The notes: generated from the letters alone by a model not told the origin. Positions 1 to 12,800 are shown, counted from the first letter of the stretch. The stretch is 64,000 nt of DNA from Cucumis sativus (GCF_000004075.3 NC_026657.2:11718001-11782000), one strand, 5' to 3'. A program made the numbers and translations.

Positions 1-1600
1 GATATTCATGGGGTCTGCTGCCCATGCAAAGTATGGATACACGTTCGCGAAAAAGAAAGATCTGTACAAATATATACGAATTATAAGATTAAATATATAT
101 AGAAAGCCTATGCTTGGATCGATTAAATATATGTATAGCAACCTTTTATTTTGGGAAACAAATATCTTTTTGTAACTTTTATCCAACTATTTTTCATACA
201 CCATATCAGTAAAATTATGACCTTGACATTCTAAACTTTGATCAACGTATACGTCTAATAACAAGACTAACCTGGTTTCGTTCAAGAAGTCCAACATCGG
301 AGCCACGACGGTCCGTTGAATATCCGACCTAAACGTCCCTCTCGACGGGGGAAATGTGGTTTCCAAAACGTCCATAGCGACCGGAGTTCCGACTCGAATG
401 ATCTGCAAGTTATTAGCTTTAAGGGAACTCCAAATCCTTCTCATGGCTGGGACAAGATCATTCCAAACTTGACGATCAATATCAGAATCAAGGCTCAAAA
501 CTTCATTTCCGACGAGAATGAAACGAATCATTGTTTGAGGATAAAATGGAAGAAGGTTGTTTAAGATCCATTGGTCAGCTCTTGTTTGGTTGTTAGCAAT
601 GCCTGAAATTTCATTGTTGGGAATCATAATGGAAACTTGAAACTTTGTTTTTGATAAATTGCTTAAGATTTCATGGTTGGCATCATATAATTTCACTCTT
701 CCAACTCTCATGGAGTTCATCATTTCAATGGCAAGATTTGGAGCTGGAAGATTGTTCCCAAGTTGGCCATAGTTTATTCCTATCTTGCTTGAAATTTCAG
801 CATCTACATATCATGATACAAAGAAAAAACTTTATTGTTATATATATAATCAATGTAAAAGTGAGCTTAGCTAAACTTGTCGCTAAAATCAAACTTGTAG
901 TTTTTTCAAGTATTCCGTTTATACAAATGTTTGTGAACAAAATATAAAGATATGTAAATCAAATTTGATTTTGTTTTTAAAATTTGGCTAAGAATTCAAT
1001 CGTGTACTACAAAAAATGAAAACTATGATTTAAAAGAATGGTGAGAAAACAAACATAATTTGACCGTTCGTATTATATTATAGAGACAGCTCAATAGATT
1101 TATATCATTGACTTCCTAAACTTTTTGAAAGAAAAATAAATATTAAAAAAGAAAACACAAGTTAGATTATGTTATTATCACTAAACTTCAAAACAATGCA
1201 ATGGTTTCTTTTCTTTTCTTTTTTTCAGTACAATAGGGAGTAATTAAGAAGATATGAATCACACACCTTTGTTTTGTTACTAACACAATTGAACGATAGT
1301 TAAACGATGCTTGCTTTGATTTTTGTTGAAGTACAATCATGTAATGAAGGTATTTCTAGCTTGCTTTTTTTAATCGACATGACATCGTCATTTTGTCAAT
1401 TAACTAAACGTTATGAAACGTAAGAATTTTGATAGAAAAAACAAACAAACAATATATTTTTTTAAAAAAATCTGTCAAGACTCAAAAAAGATCAAAGTGG
1501 GTAATAAGAGGAGCAAAGTGAAAGAGATCGTGAACTTACCAGAAATAAGAATGAGAGAGAAGCAAAGGAAGAGATAGCAATTGAGAACAAAAGTTTCCAT
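1..1600 (-). CDS. GH17 glucan endo-1,3-beta-glucosidase, 3' end beyond window
   Basis: Secreted beta-1,3-glucanase of glycoside hydrolase family 17, which cleaves callose-type glucans in the cell wall. Exons read on the minus strand are 1600-1540, 803-272 and 61-1; phases agree at both junctions (GTAAGT donor after exon 1, GTTAGT after exon 2). The start METFVLNCYLFLCFSLILIS is a hydrophobic signal peptide, with the mature part beginning near D21. The family N-terminus IGINYGQLGNNLPAP follows at about residue 28, and FILVGNEV near residue 121 carries the expected catalytic acid glutamate. Exon 3 continues with FFFANVYPYFAWAADP, a typical GH17 block. The C-terminal half, including the nucleophile and any X8 or GPI-anchor region, lies outside the window, so the subfamily cannot be fixed. 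The short first exon carrying the signal peptide is the usual GH17 gene structure. Confidence 0.93.
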
Positions 1601-4195
1601 ATATATATGTATATATATATATCTCCAACCTAACAACTTGTTTGTTTGAAGATTGTAAGCTTAGAAAAACATGAGAGATATTATGGCAATGAGTGGCCTC
1701 TTGTGGGCTTTTTAAAAGAGAAGGAAGGATGGATGGATGGAGAGGTTAGTTTAGGGACGTAAAGATGGTGAATGAATTAATGACAAAGGAAAGTGATATT
1801 CTTTTGAAGAACTTACAACTAAGAACACAATTATGGATCAAAAAGGCAAAGGGAATGGGGGGTTTTGTTATTGCAAAGGACAAAGATTATGAGTGCTGTT
1901 TAAATTTAAAGTGGAAGTTAAAGAAGTGAAGGTGTGAGAAGAAGGGTATCTTTCTTTTCCTATTTTTCATTCTTCTTTTTGTTTGTTTTTCCTAACATGA
2001 TTGAAATTAAAGTCTACAAAGTGTGTGTGTATATCTTTGTGCAAAAATTATGTCCTTCGAGGTCTTGGTTAGATTGCGTTTAGGTTATGAGTTATCAAAC
2101 TCGAGACTTCAGTCCTTAAGTTTTCCATTCGGTCTTTCTGGTTTTTCAATTGAAAATTTTATAATATTTTTAAATTAAAAATTGTATTGTTTTCAAATAT
2201 TACAAATACAACAAAACTTCATCGTCTATCAATGATAAACAGTCATAGACACTAACAAACTACCAGTATCTATTAGTGATAGATGTCTATCCACGTCTAT
2301 ATATCGTTGTCTGTCACTAATAAATAATGGCATATTGCTATATTTAAAAAAATTTCAACAATTTTGTCATTTAAAACCATTATTGACCCTAAAAGATGTA
2401 GGTTCATCTTATTTCCCTCTCTTTTTCTTACGCACTCTTCTTCTACCTCTTATTGACAAGAGCTATCACTAGCCAATCACCAGATATTGCTCTATCATTG
2501 AGCAACAATGACAGTTGCTTTCATTTTCCTGCATTCTTCTTGATTTTGTTGTTTCCAAAGTTTATTCATGATGTTTAGAAACGATCTTCAATAGAAGAAG
2601 ATGCCAAAGCAATAGGAATAGTTATATATTGACATTTATATCATCTTTACACCAAAATGCTTTTAAAAAACTATTCAATATGACCAGCACAACATAAATG
2701 CTTATGAAAATTGTGCAAATCACCCCTAAAGGTTGGAGTTAAGTTTAGGAGAGTGTTGCAGTTAACCCCTTAGCTTAAAATTGGGTGAAGGAGGGCAAAT
2801 TTTGTCAAAAGAAAAAAAAATGATCCAAATGAATGTTACAGAGTAGAGAGTAACCAAGGAGGAAGAGGAAAAGGTGACCCATTTGCGTATTTTGCCTGCT
2901 CCTCTTCCATATCAAACGTGGTGGTCGCCGGTAGGTGGTTTGTAGGAATAATGGGAACGTTTGATTCCGGTGGGTTCACATCTTTGGTCGAAGTGGCAAT
3001 TGGAGAGTTGTTGAATTTTCAGAAGAAAATCTGATTGGCCATTTTGGGAATGTTCTTTGTCAAGTTTATTGAGAGAAAATTCTTGAGCCATTCTCCAGCC
3101 TTAAAAAATGGAGATCTGTGGTTTTTTGTGTCAGGTTCTTGAGATGAAAATGGCGATCTCTATGGGTTTCATTTGTCCGTTGCTTGATTTGTCATTACTC
3201 ATCAAGATTTTTCCTCTTCCTCCTCCTCAGTTTCTGTGTAACATTCATACGTATGAATGATTAGGAATTTTTTTAGGACAAATTTGCGCTTCTCCACCGT
3301 TTCTGTCAGTCACCCAATTCTAATCCCAAGGAGCTGATAGCAACACTTCATAAAGTATTCTCTCTCGTGTATAATTCCAAAGTTCTTAATCTGTAAGAAG
3401 GCCAAGCCATATATATCTTTCCAACTACTTCAAATAATTTGAGTTGATAAGAACTAAGGACAGTATTTGTTGGGAACCTACCTGAGATATAAACAAATAT
3501 GAAATAAACTAAATTATATCTCGAACTCTTACCTCACGTGTTAGAGTCAAATAAACAACTGATCATAGAATTGCAAATAATAAAGCATAAGAAAAATGAG
3601 AACACCACAAAAAATTATACATGTTCGTCCCAAACTCAGAACTATATCCAGTCTTCAGAAATTGCAGGTTCTACTATGATGGAGATTAAAAAGACATTCT
3701 GGAACACACCAACAAATCTCTCTTCCCAAATAGTCCAACACGAGCTATTTGAATTCAATTACCACATCTCGATAACTTGAAATAAACGATAAAAGAAACT
3801 CTTAACCCAATTCCTCGCACTAAAATAACACATTGGAATAAAATTATTTTTTTCTCTTATGGCAAGAATCTCACGGCACACACAAAATGTGTCTGTGCCA
3901 TTTCCTTCAGATGCATAAATATGTATTTATATACTCATTATGGCCATCTAACTATCTAATTAGTACCAAAATGGGCGAAGCCTATTAATTCAAAGAAATT
4001 CCAGCCACTTGTTTTCTTTTCATAATTGAAAATGAGTTTGGAGTTTTGTAAGCTCCACAGTTTCTAATCATACCATTATCTTGTTATTAAAAAAATGAAA
4101 AAATAAACTTTTGTAAGGTTGCCCCATGACAATAATTTAACATAAGATATTTCTCACGTTTCATCCAACACAAGGAAGAGCATTGGACAAGAATA
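1601..4195. other. intergenic spacer, no gene recognised
   Basis: AT-rich spacer between the GH17 gene (promoter side, reading leftward) and the broken glycosyltransferase. A GGAT-type short run lies near 1726-1740. One copy of the dispersed AT-rich repeat family lies at about 2155-2395. The stretch 2860-3260 is less AT-rich and looks like decayed former coding or repeat DNA, but I could not recognise a protein in it. An 80-codon open frame at 3538-3780 has no recognisable domain. Confidence 0.5.
2155..2395. repeat. dispersed AT-rich repeat, copy 1
   Basis: Flanks of the type TGCTATATTTAAAAA and AACAATTTTGTCATTTA surround a core with repeated palindromic words such as GTCTATCAATGATAAAC and TTAGTGATAGATGTCTATC. 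The same words recur in at least five other places in this window. No coding capacity. It could be a decayed non-autonomous DNA element or a minisatellite-bearing repeat; no clear target-site duplication was found. Confidence 0.55.
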
Positions 4196-5356
4196 ATGAA
4201 GCATGGGAATTTCCTTCTAGTCTCACAAAGCCCAACAAGCCATCTCAACCCTACTCTCCATTTCGCCTCCACCCTCCTTTCCCTTGGTTCAAAAGTCACT
4301 CTTCTTCTCACCAACCATGCCCTCAAAAACATCTCAGAAGACCAACTTCCCTCTGGCTTGTCTCTCTCCACTTTCTCCGATGGTTTTGACAATGGTTTTA
4401 CCTACTCCGACCTCCAGCTCTGGTTTGTCGAGTTTGAGCGCCTTGGTCGCGCTGCCCTTGTCAACCTCCTATCATCCTCCTCAAAACAAGGCCTTCTTCC
4501 CATCACTTGTATTGTCAATACGCTACTCATCCCTTGGGTCGCTCAGGTAGCACGTGAGTTTCATGTGTCAACCGCAATTTTATGGACTCAATCGGTTGCT
4601 GTTTTCGATGTGTATTACTATTACTTCAATGGCTATAGTGGTGTTATTCGAAATGGGTATAAAGAGGATGACTCTAACTCATTGTCATTTAACATTTCAC
4701 TTCCGGGCTTGCCTTTGATGAATGTTTTGGACCTTCCGAGTTTTATGGTTTCTGATGATCATCATGGACTTATTATCAAGTCGTTCGAGGAGAAGATACA
4801 AATTCTTAAGGAGGAGGATAATGTCCCAATTCTTGTTAACTCTTTCGATGCATTGGAACATGATGCTTTAAGTGCGATCGGGACGTTTAACTTGATCCCA
4901 ATTGGACCCTCGGTTTTGCTTCCACTTGGATGTGAAAAACAACGAAATATTTCATATTTTCAAGATGGTATGATATATAGTCTTGGGTTTTCCTCAAGGT
5001 TTTTATTTTATTTTTGTACTAAAATTTCAAAATATATAATATTGAAATAATCTAGAAAGTTCAATAGCTAAAATAAGTTAATTTACTCTAATTTCACTAC
5101 CGTTTTTTCTTCTATATCAGGCCAACAGGCTCAAGAGGATTATATCAAGTGGCTCAACTCCAAACCTGATTCGTCAGTGGTCTACATAGCATTTGGGAGC
5201 TTTTCAAAGTTGTCAAAAGAACAAACAAAAGAGATGGTTGGTGCATTATTAGAATGCAGTTATCCATGGTGCTCACAGGTAGAGGTCCTGAGCCACCGTG
5301 CAGTGGGTTGCTTTGTAACACACTGCGGATGGAACTCAACAATCGAGTTTCTATGA
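4196..5356 (+). pseudogene. broken UDP-glycosyltransferase (UGT75-like)
   Basis: Family 1 UDP-sugar glycosyltransferase relic, resembling the UGT75 or crocetin-glucosyltransferase group. Exon 1 (4196-4967) gives an intact acceptor-binding half, starting MKHGNFLLVSQSPTSHLNP and including LPSGLSLSTFSDGFDNGF. A GT-AG intron (4968-5120) joins in frame to exon 2 (5121-5356): [20 protein letters not shown]. Two defects are seen. First, the text jumps from the LLE helix straight into the sugar-donor box ([16 protein letters not shown]), so roughly 50 residues normally between them are gone. Second, the PSPG box stops at [11 protein letters not shown] with a TGA where the family continues for about 100 residues, including the D/E-Q pair that ends the box. 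Downstream sequence no longer resembles a glycosyltransferase. Catalysis is very unlikely. A mis-assembled or missing exon is the alternative. Confidence 0.85.
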
Positions 5357-6070
5357 GCATATGAACCTAATGGATCACAAATTTCCAGTATTCCAAGTTT
5401 ATCAAAAGTTGAGACATTTTCTGACCACTAATTGTTTGAAGCCATTGTTCCAAGTTTCTATTATTTATGTACTCATAAGTCACACACAAGCATCAGATCA
5501 TATCACATAGAAGAAGAAAGGGCAGATCAACAAAGGATCAAACGCAAGCAAGTGGCAAATGAAGTTGACATAATTGAATGGTGAAGTCTCACTTTTAGAA
5601 ATTAGGCTAGTTGCAGCAAAGATATTTGGACATAAGCAGAGTATTTATGAATGGTCATGTGGTTGATTTTCTTCGTTAACCATAATATGTACTAGGTCTC
5701 GTTTGTGATTTTAGGATATACAAGCACTTACCTCATAATAATAGTAAATAAATCACAAAACATATTTACGATATCAATGTTTTTCCATTTGAAACAATAC
5801 CTCATCAGATATAAGTGATCCATTCCTTTAAGATGAGTACACGTAGCCGAAGTGTTCATTACAAAATGCACGCATGAATTGACCAAGGACCTCAGCAGCA
5901 ATAGAATTAATCTGATGAGAGCGCTTAGTTGATTCAATTAACCAGTTCAAAATGCACTGTTGTCCATGCTTCATTCATTACAATTGGTCATTAGCTAGGT
6001 TTGTGGCAAACTTTGAACTGAATCCTTTGTTGGTCCCTATTGTCATAGCAGTAAGTTAGATTTCAGACAC
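5357..6070. other. spacer with a small minus-strand ORF
   Basis: Follows the broken glycosyltransferase and precedes the hexanucleotide array. On the minus strand, 5974-5828 encodes 48 residues beginning MKHGQQCILNWLIESTKRSH and ending FGYVYSS. Its composition looks protein-like, but I do not recognise a family and there is no clear continuation; it may be a decayed exon. Nothing else is supported here. Confidence 0.3.
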
Positions 6071-6075
6071 GTGTA

Positions 6076-6154
<79 letters not shown>

Positions 6155-6243
6155 GCGTATGCGTATGCGTATGCGTATGCGTATGCGTATGCGTATGCGT
6201 ATGCGTATGCGTATGCGTATGCGTATGCGTATGCGTATGCGTA

Positions 6244-6274
<31 letters not shown>

Positions 6275-6277
6275 GTG
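6071..6277. repeat. hexanucleotide array (GTATGT)13 (GTATGC)15 (GTATGT)6
   Basis: About 207 bp of perfect 6-bp repeat in three homogeneous blocks: 13 units of GTATGT (6073-6150), 15 units of GTATGC (6151-6240) and 6 units of GTATGT (6241-6276). It ends 26 bp beyond the stop codon of the minus-strand NLR gene, so it is probably within that gene's 3' untranslated region, reading as ACATAC and GCATAC units in the transcript. Open frames across it are only a consequence of the repeat. Confidence 0.97.
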
Positions 6278-6302
6278 TAATTTGGAAACTGTTATCTTTT
6301 AC

Positions 6303-9300
6303 TTACTCATCAACCCAATAATTGAATGATATGAATCTTGGAATGTAAGAAATCTTGGCCCATTCTGATTCGTCTTGGTAAACCCTCAACTCTGGGCAAT
6401 TGAAACTCCGCACTTCCTCCAATTTGGCGAGGCAACCCATGGCTTCTGGAAGCTCTCTCAATTTTCTGCAACTCTCAATGTGCAAACTTTCCAATGAGTT
6501 AAGATTTCCTAACCACTCTGGCAGAGATTCAATGCCCTGAAATCCAACAATTTTCAAGTGCTTTAAGCCAGTTAGGTGTTGAAGCTCATCAGGAAGTGTG
6601 CTTTCTGCAAGGCCAAAGTCTATCATTGCAAGATTTTCAAGAGACTTGAGATGCAAAAGAGGCCTAAAATCAAACCCCTCCATGAATCCACCAATTGACA
6701 AACTTTTCAAGCAAGTGAGGCAGTGAAATCCTTTTGGCAATTTCTTCAAGCCACTAATTGTTAAAGACGAAAGATTATATAAAGCTTTTATATCTGGGGT
6801 TGATGTGAGATCAGAGTGCCCAACAATGGACAATTCATTCACAGAAGTGTACGATTCTAGCCCATGAGATTGAATATTTGTCCACTTTGTGTCATATCCG
6901 GTCTTGCCTTTCAAAATATCAGTGAGCCACTGAATAGTTGGAAAGGATTTCAAGTGAAGATAATACCAAACCTTAAACTCCTCAAGAGATGACAGATTAC
7001 CACGTAACTCCTCAGGCAAACCACTCAGGTTGCCAGAGTGTATAATACCAAGTAGTTTGAATGTCTGAAGAGTGATCTGTGAAATTGGGTTGTTGACATC
7101 ATCAATTTCTAATGTCCTAAGAGTTGAGAAGTAATCAGGTGCAATTTCTAGTCTAGGACAGTCGAGAATTTTCAACTCTTCAAGACAAGGAAAAACTGCA
7201 ACTTCTGTTGGCACTGCTGCTTCTTCCCAACGTCCAAGATTATTCATGTCTGAAAGATGAAATCTTTTCAATTTTGGAAACAAACTTCCTTCTCCATATT
7301 CATTCCCATAGAACTCTGTTCCTATACATTTTAGGTTGTGTAATCCAGAAATCTCAAGAACCTTAAGATTGGGTAGATGTCCAAATGTTGGAATTCTTCG
7401 ACATCTGCTACAATTTTTTAGAGAAATTTGTACCAAATTTTCAACAAAAGTAAGATTTGGAAAAAGTTCTCCCATAAAGGCTTCAACTGTCAAGTACTGA
7501 AGATTGATGTGTGGTTGAAGTCCTTCTAAAACAGAAATGTCATGGTTATAATTATTTTCTCTTTTTTCACTCCATACCAGTTTCAATTTGTACACCTTAT
7601 CCTTTTTCACCAAATCTGCCCTCATGGCTTCCTCCTTATTTCTTACTAATTCAAGATTGTAAAGCTTTAATTTACCTCTGAGATTCCTCAAGTATCCAAG
7701 CTCTTCTATATGGAAACCCTTCTTTGTCCCAACAACAAAAAAAGGCAAGGATTGAAGATCAACCAACCTGCCTAAATACGAAGGCATGTGCCTAGTTGTT
7801 GGTCTTTTAACATTCATATAGAAATGTCTCAAGCTGATCAATTTTATGAATTTTTTGGGGGCTTCTCCACGGAAACAACCCAGCCTCAGGGTCTGCAATT
7901 TATAAAGCTTAACAATAGATTTTGGAAGTTTCTTTATCATATTATTTGAGACATCAAGATACCTTAGATGCTTTAACCTTCCGATTGAAGTTGGTAAGTT
8001 TTGGATTTCACATAGGGACATGTTCAGAACACGCAAGCGCTTGAAATCTAAAATCTTGTGGCCAAACACATCTCTATCCAAAAATAGAGAACGCAACTTC
8101 TCCATGCTCCTTCTAGGAGGCAACGTTACATTTTGCTCGCAGCCAATCAGGGATAATTGTCGAATTTGAGGAACATCATCAACCAGACCATTAAGATTCG
8201 AACCCAGTGCTTCACATTTTGAGACAGAATAAGCAAGATCATGTAGAAGATGATGCATCTTACAGTGTGTAATTTTACCATTCTCATCTTTAACAATATC
8301 TTGAAATAAGGAACGAGCCAGCAAGATATTGAAGTATTTATCTCCTATATCTTCCATGGTTTCGGGGTTTACTTTATCAGAAGGTTGAATGAACCCTTCT
8401 GCCATCCAAAATTGGATTAGTTGTTCCTTTTCAAAGTTAAAACCCTTGGGAAAATTAGAAAAGTAGGCAAAGCATTGTTTCAATGATGAGTTTGGCAGAT
8501 GATCCACGCTTAATCTCAAAATAGATGAAACGTCATTTTCATTTTGAAGTGGATTCATTATAAGGGTTTCCAATGTTGACATCAACCAAGTCTCTGTTCT
8601 TTTCTTAAATTGTACAGCCCCTCCCAGAACTTTTGCAACCAATGGAATGCCTCCAAACTGCTCTGCAAGCACATTCTTAATAACTTCCAATTCTGGAGTC
8701 AGTGGTAATCCATTTGCCGATGCTCTTTCCTTGAATATTGACCAGCATTCATCATCCGATAACTTTTCTACATGATGACTGGGAAATGTTTCCATGATTT
8801 TTCCAGCTTCCTCACTTCTAGTTGTCACAAGAACTCTGTTCCCAATACTATTTGTAATCTTTAGCAGAAGACTCTTGAAATTGTTCCACAGTTTAACATT
8901 TTCATTCCACACGTCATCCAGCACAAGAAAATACCTTTTCCCTTCCAGCTCCTTTTGTAGCCTTCTAAGTATAGCATCCTTACTATCCAAACCACTTGGA
9001 AAATTCGTTAGAGATTCCAAAATTGCTCTTAAAATCTTCTTTTCATCAAAAGTTGCAGTCACACACACCCAAATAGTTTCATCAAAATGTGCTATCACAA
9101 GCTCATGGTTGAAAACTGCTTTTGCCAAAGTTGTCTTTCCAAGACCACCCATTCCCACAATAGGAATCACAGTGATCCTTTCATGAGTGGCATTATCAAC
9201 AACAACGTTCACTATTCTAGATATATCAGCCCTTCTTCCTACAACTTCGAATTCATCAAGAAATGAGTCAGTCTCCGGAATATGGCCATTATCAGCCACT

Positions 9301-9749
9301 ATTTCATCATTGCCCCCTTTAGGAATAACCCCAACAGCACTAGCCTCCCCTTTAATCTCATTCAAAACTTGGGTGATGGTTCTAATTTTACGCGCCATTT
9401 TCAACCTAAACATCAAGGGATTCGAGAACGAAAAGAAATCGCGTACTCTTTTCTTCGAATTTCCATTGACGTCCACTTCTCGCCTAAGGTCCTCGTAGGA
9501 GAGCTCGTCCAGCACAACTTCAGCATCGAGCACTAAATCCTGAAGCTTAGTGACCCAAATCTTGACCGACTGTCGGTCGGATTTTGTTCGATCGACATCG
9601 CGAAGAATGGCTTCGAAGAAGAGCAATGAGTGGAGGAGTTTAGAGAGGTCGTGGTTGAAACCGGAGGCCAGACGGATTTGTTGGGTTGCAAGGTGCAATG
9701 TCTTCTTGAGAATCTCTTGCAGTGCAAATGTCCATATAAAATCAGCCAT
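6303..9749 (-). CDS. CC-NB-LRR disease resistance protein (Fom-2/RGA-like)
   Basis: Intracellular immune receptor of the CNL class, 1148 residues in one exon. Domains in order: Rx-type coiled coil (about 1-110, with an EDVID-like [11 protein letters not shown] near 82-92); NB-ARC with P-loop [16 protein letters not shown] (199-214), kinase-2 [11 protein letters not shown] (273-283), [14 protein letters not shown] (304-312), GLPL-type [12 protein letters not shown] (366-377), RNBS-D with [12 protein letters not shown] (426-437), and an MHD position reading MHH (498-500); then leucine-rich repeats from about 530 to the end, the first ones regular ([17 protein letters not shown]) and later ones irregular. 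The start [17 protein letters not shown] and the LRR blocks resemble melon Fom-2 family proteins, from memory. The frame is intact, so it is likely functional. The odd point is histidine in place of the MHD aspartate. Confidence 0.95.
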   Translation of the reverse strand: MADFIWTFALQEILKKTLHLATQQIRLASGFNHDLSKLLHSLLFFEAILRDVDRTKSDRQSVKIWVTKLQDLVLDAEVVLDELSYEDLRREVDVNGNSKKRVRDFFSFSNPLMFRLKMARKIRTITQVLNEIKGEASAVGVIPKGGNDEIVADNGHIPETDSFLDEFEVVGRRADISRIVNVVVDNATHERITVIPIVGMGGLGKTTLAKAVFNHELVIAHFDETIWVCVTATFDEKKILRAILESLTNFPSGLDSKDAILRRLQKELEGKRYFLVLDDVWNENVKLWNNFKSLLLKITNSIGNRVLVTTRSEEAGKIMETFPSHHVEKLSDDECWSIFKERASANGLPLTPELEVIKNVLAEQFGGIPLVAKVLGGAVQFKKRTETWLMSTLETLIMNPLQNENDVSSILRLSVDHLPNSSLKQCFAYFSNFPKGFNFEKEQLIQFWMAEGFIQPSDKVNPETMEDIGDKYFNILLARSLFQDIVKDENGKITHCKMHHLLHDLAYSVSKCEALGSNLNGLVDDVPQIRQLSLIGCEQNVTLPPRRSMEKLRSLFLDRDVFGHKILDFKRLRVLNMSLCEIQNLPTSIGRLKHLRYLDVSNNMIKKLPKSIVKLYKLQTLRLGCFRGEAPKKFIKLISLRHFYMNVKRPTTRHMPSYLGRLVDLQSLPFFVVGTKKGFHIEELGYLRNLRGKLKLYNLELVRNKEEAMRADLVKKDKVYKLKLVWSEKRENNYNHDISVLEGLQPHINLQYLTVEAFMGELFPNLTFVENLVQISLKNCSRCRRIPTFGHLPNLKVLEISGLHNLKCIGTEFYGNEYGEGSLFPKLKRFHLSDMNNLGRWEEAAVPTEVAVFPCLEELKILDCPRLEIAPDYFSTLRTLEIDDVNNPISQITLQTFKLLGIIHSGNLSGLPEELRGNLSSLEEFKVWYYLHLKSFPTIQWLTDILKGKTGYDTKWTNIQSHGLESYTSVNELSIVGHSDLTSTPDIKALYNLSSLTISGLKKLPKGFHCLTCLKSLSIGGFMEGFDFRPLLHLKSLENLAMIDFGLAESTLPDELQHLTGLKHLKIVGFQGIESLPEWLGNLNSLESLHIESCRKLRELPEAMGCLAKLEEVRSFNCPELRVYQDESEWAKISYIPRFISFNYWVDE

Positions 9750-9860
9750 TTGTGGGTTTCTTTAGGCGTCAGTAAATGGAAAATTTTGGTGGGTTTTCCA
9801 TGTGTGTGCTGGGAATGGGGTTGCTCCATTGGTGAAAGAAGGAAGACGAGGCAGAAAGTA

Positions 9861-9891
9861 TTGACTTTGAATACTACAATATTGGGGTCAA
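9861..9891. promoter_or_regulatory. two W-box cores upstream of the NLR gene
   Basis: TTGACT lies at 9861-9866 on the plus strand and TTGACC is read on the minus strand at 9891-9886, about 112-142 bp before the NLR start codon. W-boxes (TTGACY) are WRKY-factor sites common near defence genes. A TATATAAA-like stretch lies further upstream on the minus strand near 9991-9999, so the W-boxes may sit in the 5' leader rather than the promoter. Short motifs like these also occur by chance. Confidence 0.35.
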
Positions 9892-12800
9892 CTTTTTGAT
9901 GTTCAAAACAGCGACGCTGAGGAAACTCACAAACAACCATCCGCAAATTTACTTTTTTTATTAGGGCCAATTCTAAATAATTGTAGGCCTTTTATATAAA
10001 ATATATAACAAAGCTCGACCCGGTATAAAAAATATTAAAAATGTTCCGTTAATACAATATTAATTTTTTTGCATTTGCGTCATCTCATTTAAATTTGGCT
10101 ATATTCTTTCAAGATTCAATCCTTTGCCTTTGATTGATTTGGGTAGCAAATCCAAGTCTAAACGAAGATTTTTTTTGTTATATGATGGTATACGGTTATT
10201 TATATTGGTGTACAGAAATCTCATTTAAAATTAATTTGTGAAAGATAAAATATTTGAATTAAATTCATATTAAACCTATATATATATATATATATATACC
10301 TGCCTACATCTACATGGTTAGCTTTTTTGTGATATTTTGTATCATTTGAGGACATTAGTGAAAGTAATGCTAAAGCTAGGCAAATTTTGAAAATATATAG
10401 TTCATTATTAAGCCTTCCTATGGGTGGTTTGGTTAGACCTTAGAGAAACATGGGCCTATGCCCAACAAGCTTTAAGCCCACCTTAGAGTACTATAGGTAA
10501 CTAATTAGTCTTGTACAAAATTTAATTATTATACATTTCAAAGAACAAATCTTTCTAATTACTTTATGAGATTATGATCATTTCCCTTTTGTGTGATTGT
10601 GTTTGGAAAGTATGATTTGTATATGGAAGGTTTGTTAATTGGTAATTAACTTAAAGAGAAAAATATATGATAGTTTGCATTAAAGAATTCGTTTGTTTTT
10701 AACTAGATAGTTAATAGTACACGAGTAAAAGAAGTAAATTTTAATGTAATTTTGCTTAATAAACCGTCATTAAAGTTCATTTTAAATAATTGATATCATT
10801 TATGTCGTGTGAAAACACATTATACGTTTCTATTCACTTTGGTATTAGATTAGGGTTTCTTATTCTACCTAATAACTAATCATGGTACCACAAAATGGAA
10901 TTATTTCTATTTGTGAATGGCAAATAAGGGTTGCCTTTTTCTAGTTATTAGTTGGATCATAAATAATTCAAAACTCTATGGTTGATACATATGTATGGCT
11001 CAATTAATTACTTATTAATTCATGTAGTATTTAATTCATGAAACCGTTATACTTTTGACTAAGAAGTTAATTTAGATGATAATTCACTATAAGAACTTTT
11101 GTCTCTATTGATGATTTTTTGAGCTAGAAATGCAACCAAAGTACGTCTCAAATAATTAGTTTCAAGAAAGATTATGAGTATAAAAGTGAGGAACAATAGT
11201 TTAGAGTCGTGACTCAACAAAAACAAAGCTACGAAAGCTTTATTCTTAAAGTACAGTGGCCAATATCACAACTAGTAGTATATAAAGCCCTTGACTTAAC
11301 CAAGTTGGTATAATCTTTCGAGTATCAAACAAAAAAGTGGTCGCAAGTCTTGAAGAGTATACTCACTGTGTGATGATTTTCACATATGTTTTTTTTTTTA
11401 AATACGACCAAAATCCAACAAAAGATCATAGATATTAAGTAAGGAAAACGATATTTCCATTATCATTAAGGCGTAATTGCAACAATCAACGAGTTTAAAG
11501 AGTATATATACGTTGTCGTTTATAACATCTCTAACCACTATGAATTATATGAAATAACAAATGATATAAAAAGAATAACACACCCATTTGATTTCACAAT
11601 TTCTCATAAGAATTACCCAAAATGCATATGAATTGAATATCTAAACAATATTGATACTTTTTTTTTGACACTAAAGTACATAAATAATAAACAATAGCCC
11701 TAGACATGTCTATACTTTATAAAAGGACATTGCTTTGCTTTTAAAAAAGAGAAAAAAAAAAGAGCTTTTTTCTATAAAAAATTAAATTTATTGGAATTTA
11801 TCTTTTTTCCTTTTTCTTTGGTGTTCATCAAAAGAGAAAAAGTTTGTTATTAAAACTTTAGGGTCACAATCCTAAAACATCTCTATCAGGTGGTGTGTGT
11901 GTGTTTGGTGAGATTTGTCAAAGTTTTTAATAATAATAATAGAAAAAGCCTTTGCCTTTTTTAAGTTTAGATAATGCAAAATAAATAGCATTGTTATTGT
12001 CCCCTAGTGGGGACCTTTGCCACCTCGCGGCCGCATGTGATTTCGACACGACTCTATACTCTCTAACTAAATTAATAAAACTACCACGTCGTTTTTATAT
12101 AATTATCGAGAAAAGAGCATTATTCAACTAACGTATAATATTTATTATTGTTGATTCAAAAGTTAGATATTTGAATCTTTTCTTTTATAGGTATATTACG
12201 AAACTTTTATCTCAAAGAAATAACCAAGTGTGTCGAGTACGTAGTTCACTGTGATCGGCTACTTGAGAAATATGAGATTTCGTTTTAAGAGTAATCGAAC
12301 TTGTATCATTTTACCGATGCCTTGACAAACTCTTGAAGAAATGTTGTTTTGATCGTTTAGTTTTAAGTATAGTTTTTAAATGATTTTTATGTTTCATAAA
12401 TATTACATTGTTATTGTTAGGGTTATTGAGTTGGTATCAGTTAATTTTCGATACAATCGTACTTTTTAAGATTTGAATTTTGTTGCATAGGATTAATGTC
12501 TATAAATTAATTAATTTAAAGGAATGATATCTTTACTATTTTTCACCGATATTAAGATTAACAAATAATAACATTGATTAATTTTATGCCAACTTTGTTG
12601 TCTAAAACGTGTTTACTACTGTATTGGTAAAATCACACAAACTAGTTGTAGTTATCCTATAAACATTTGCATTTGAACTGTTATTAATTTGTTTATAAAA
12701 GATTATACGTAAACAAAAGTTATTTAATTTTTAAATATAGCAAATTGAACCAAAAGTATTTTTAAAATATAGTAAAATATAATTGTTTTATCTTTGATAG

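Noticed and set aside
6071..6329. Open frames of alternating Tyr-Val/Tyr-Ala and Met-Cys/Met-Arg across the hexanucleotide array
   Set aside because: A 6-bp repeat without stop words is open by construction; no protein-like flanks.
8794..9970. Several open frames opposite or beside the NLR gene
   Set aside because: They overlap the strongly supported NLR coding frame on the other strand or its leader and show no domain of their own.
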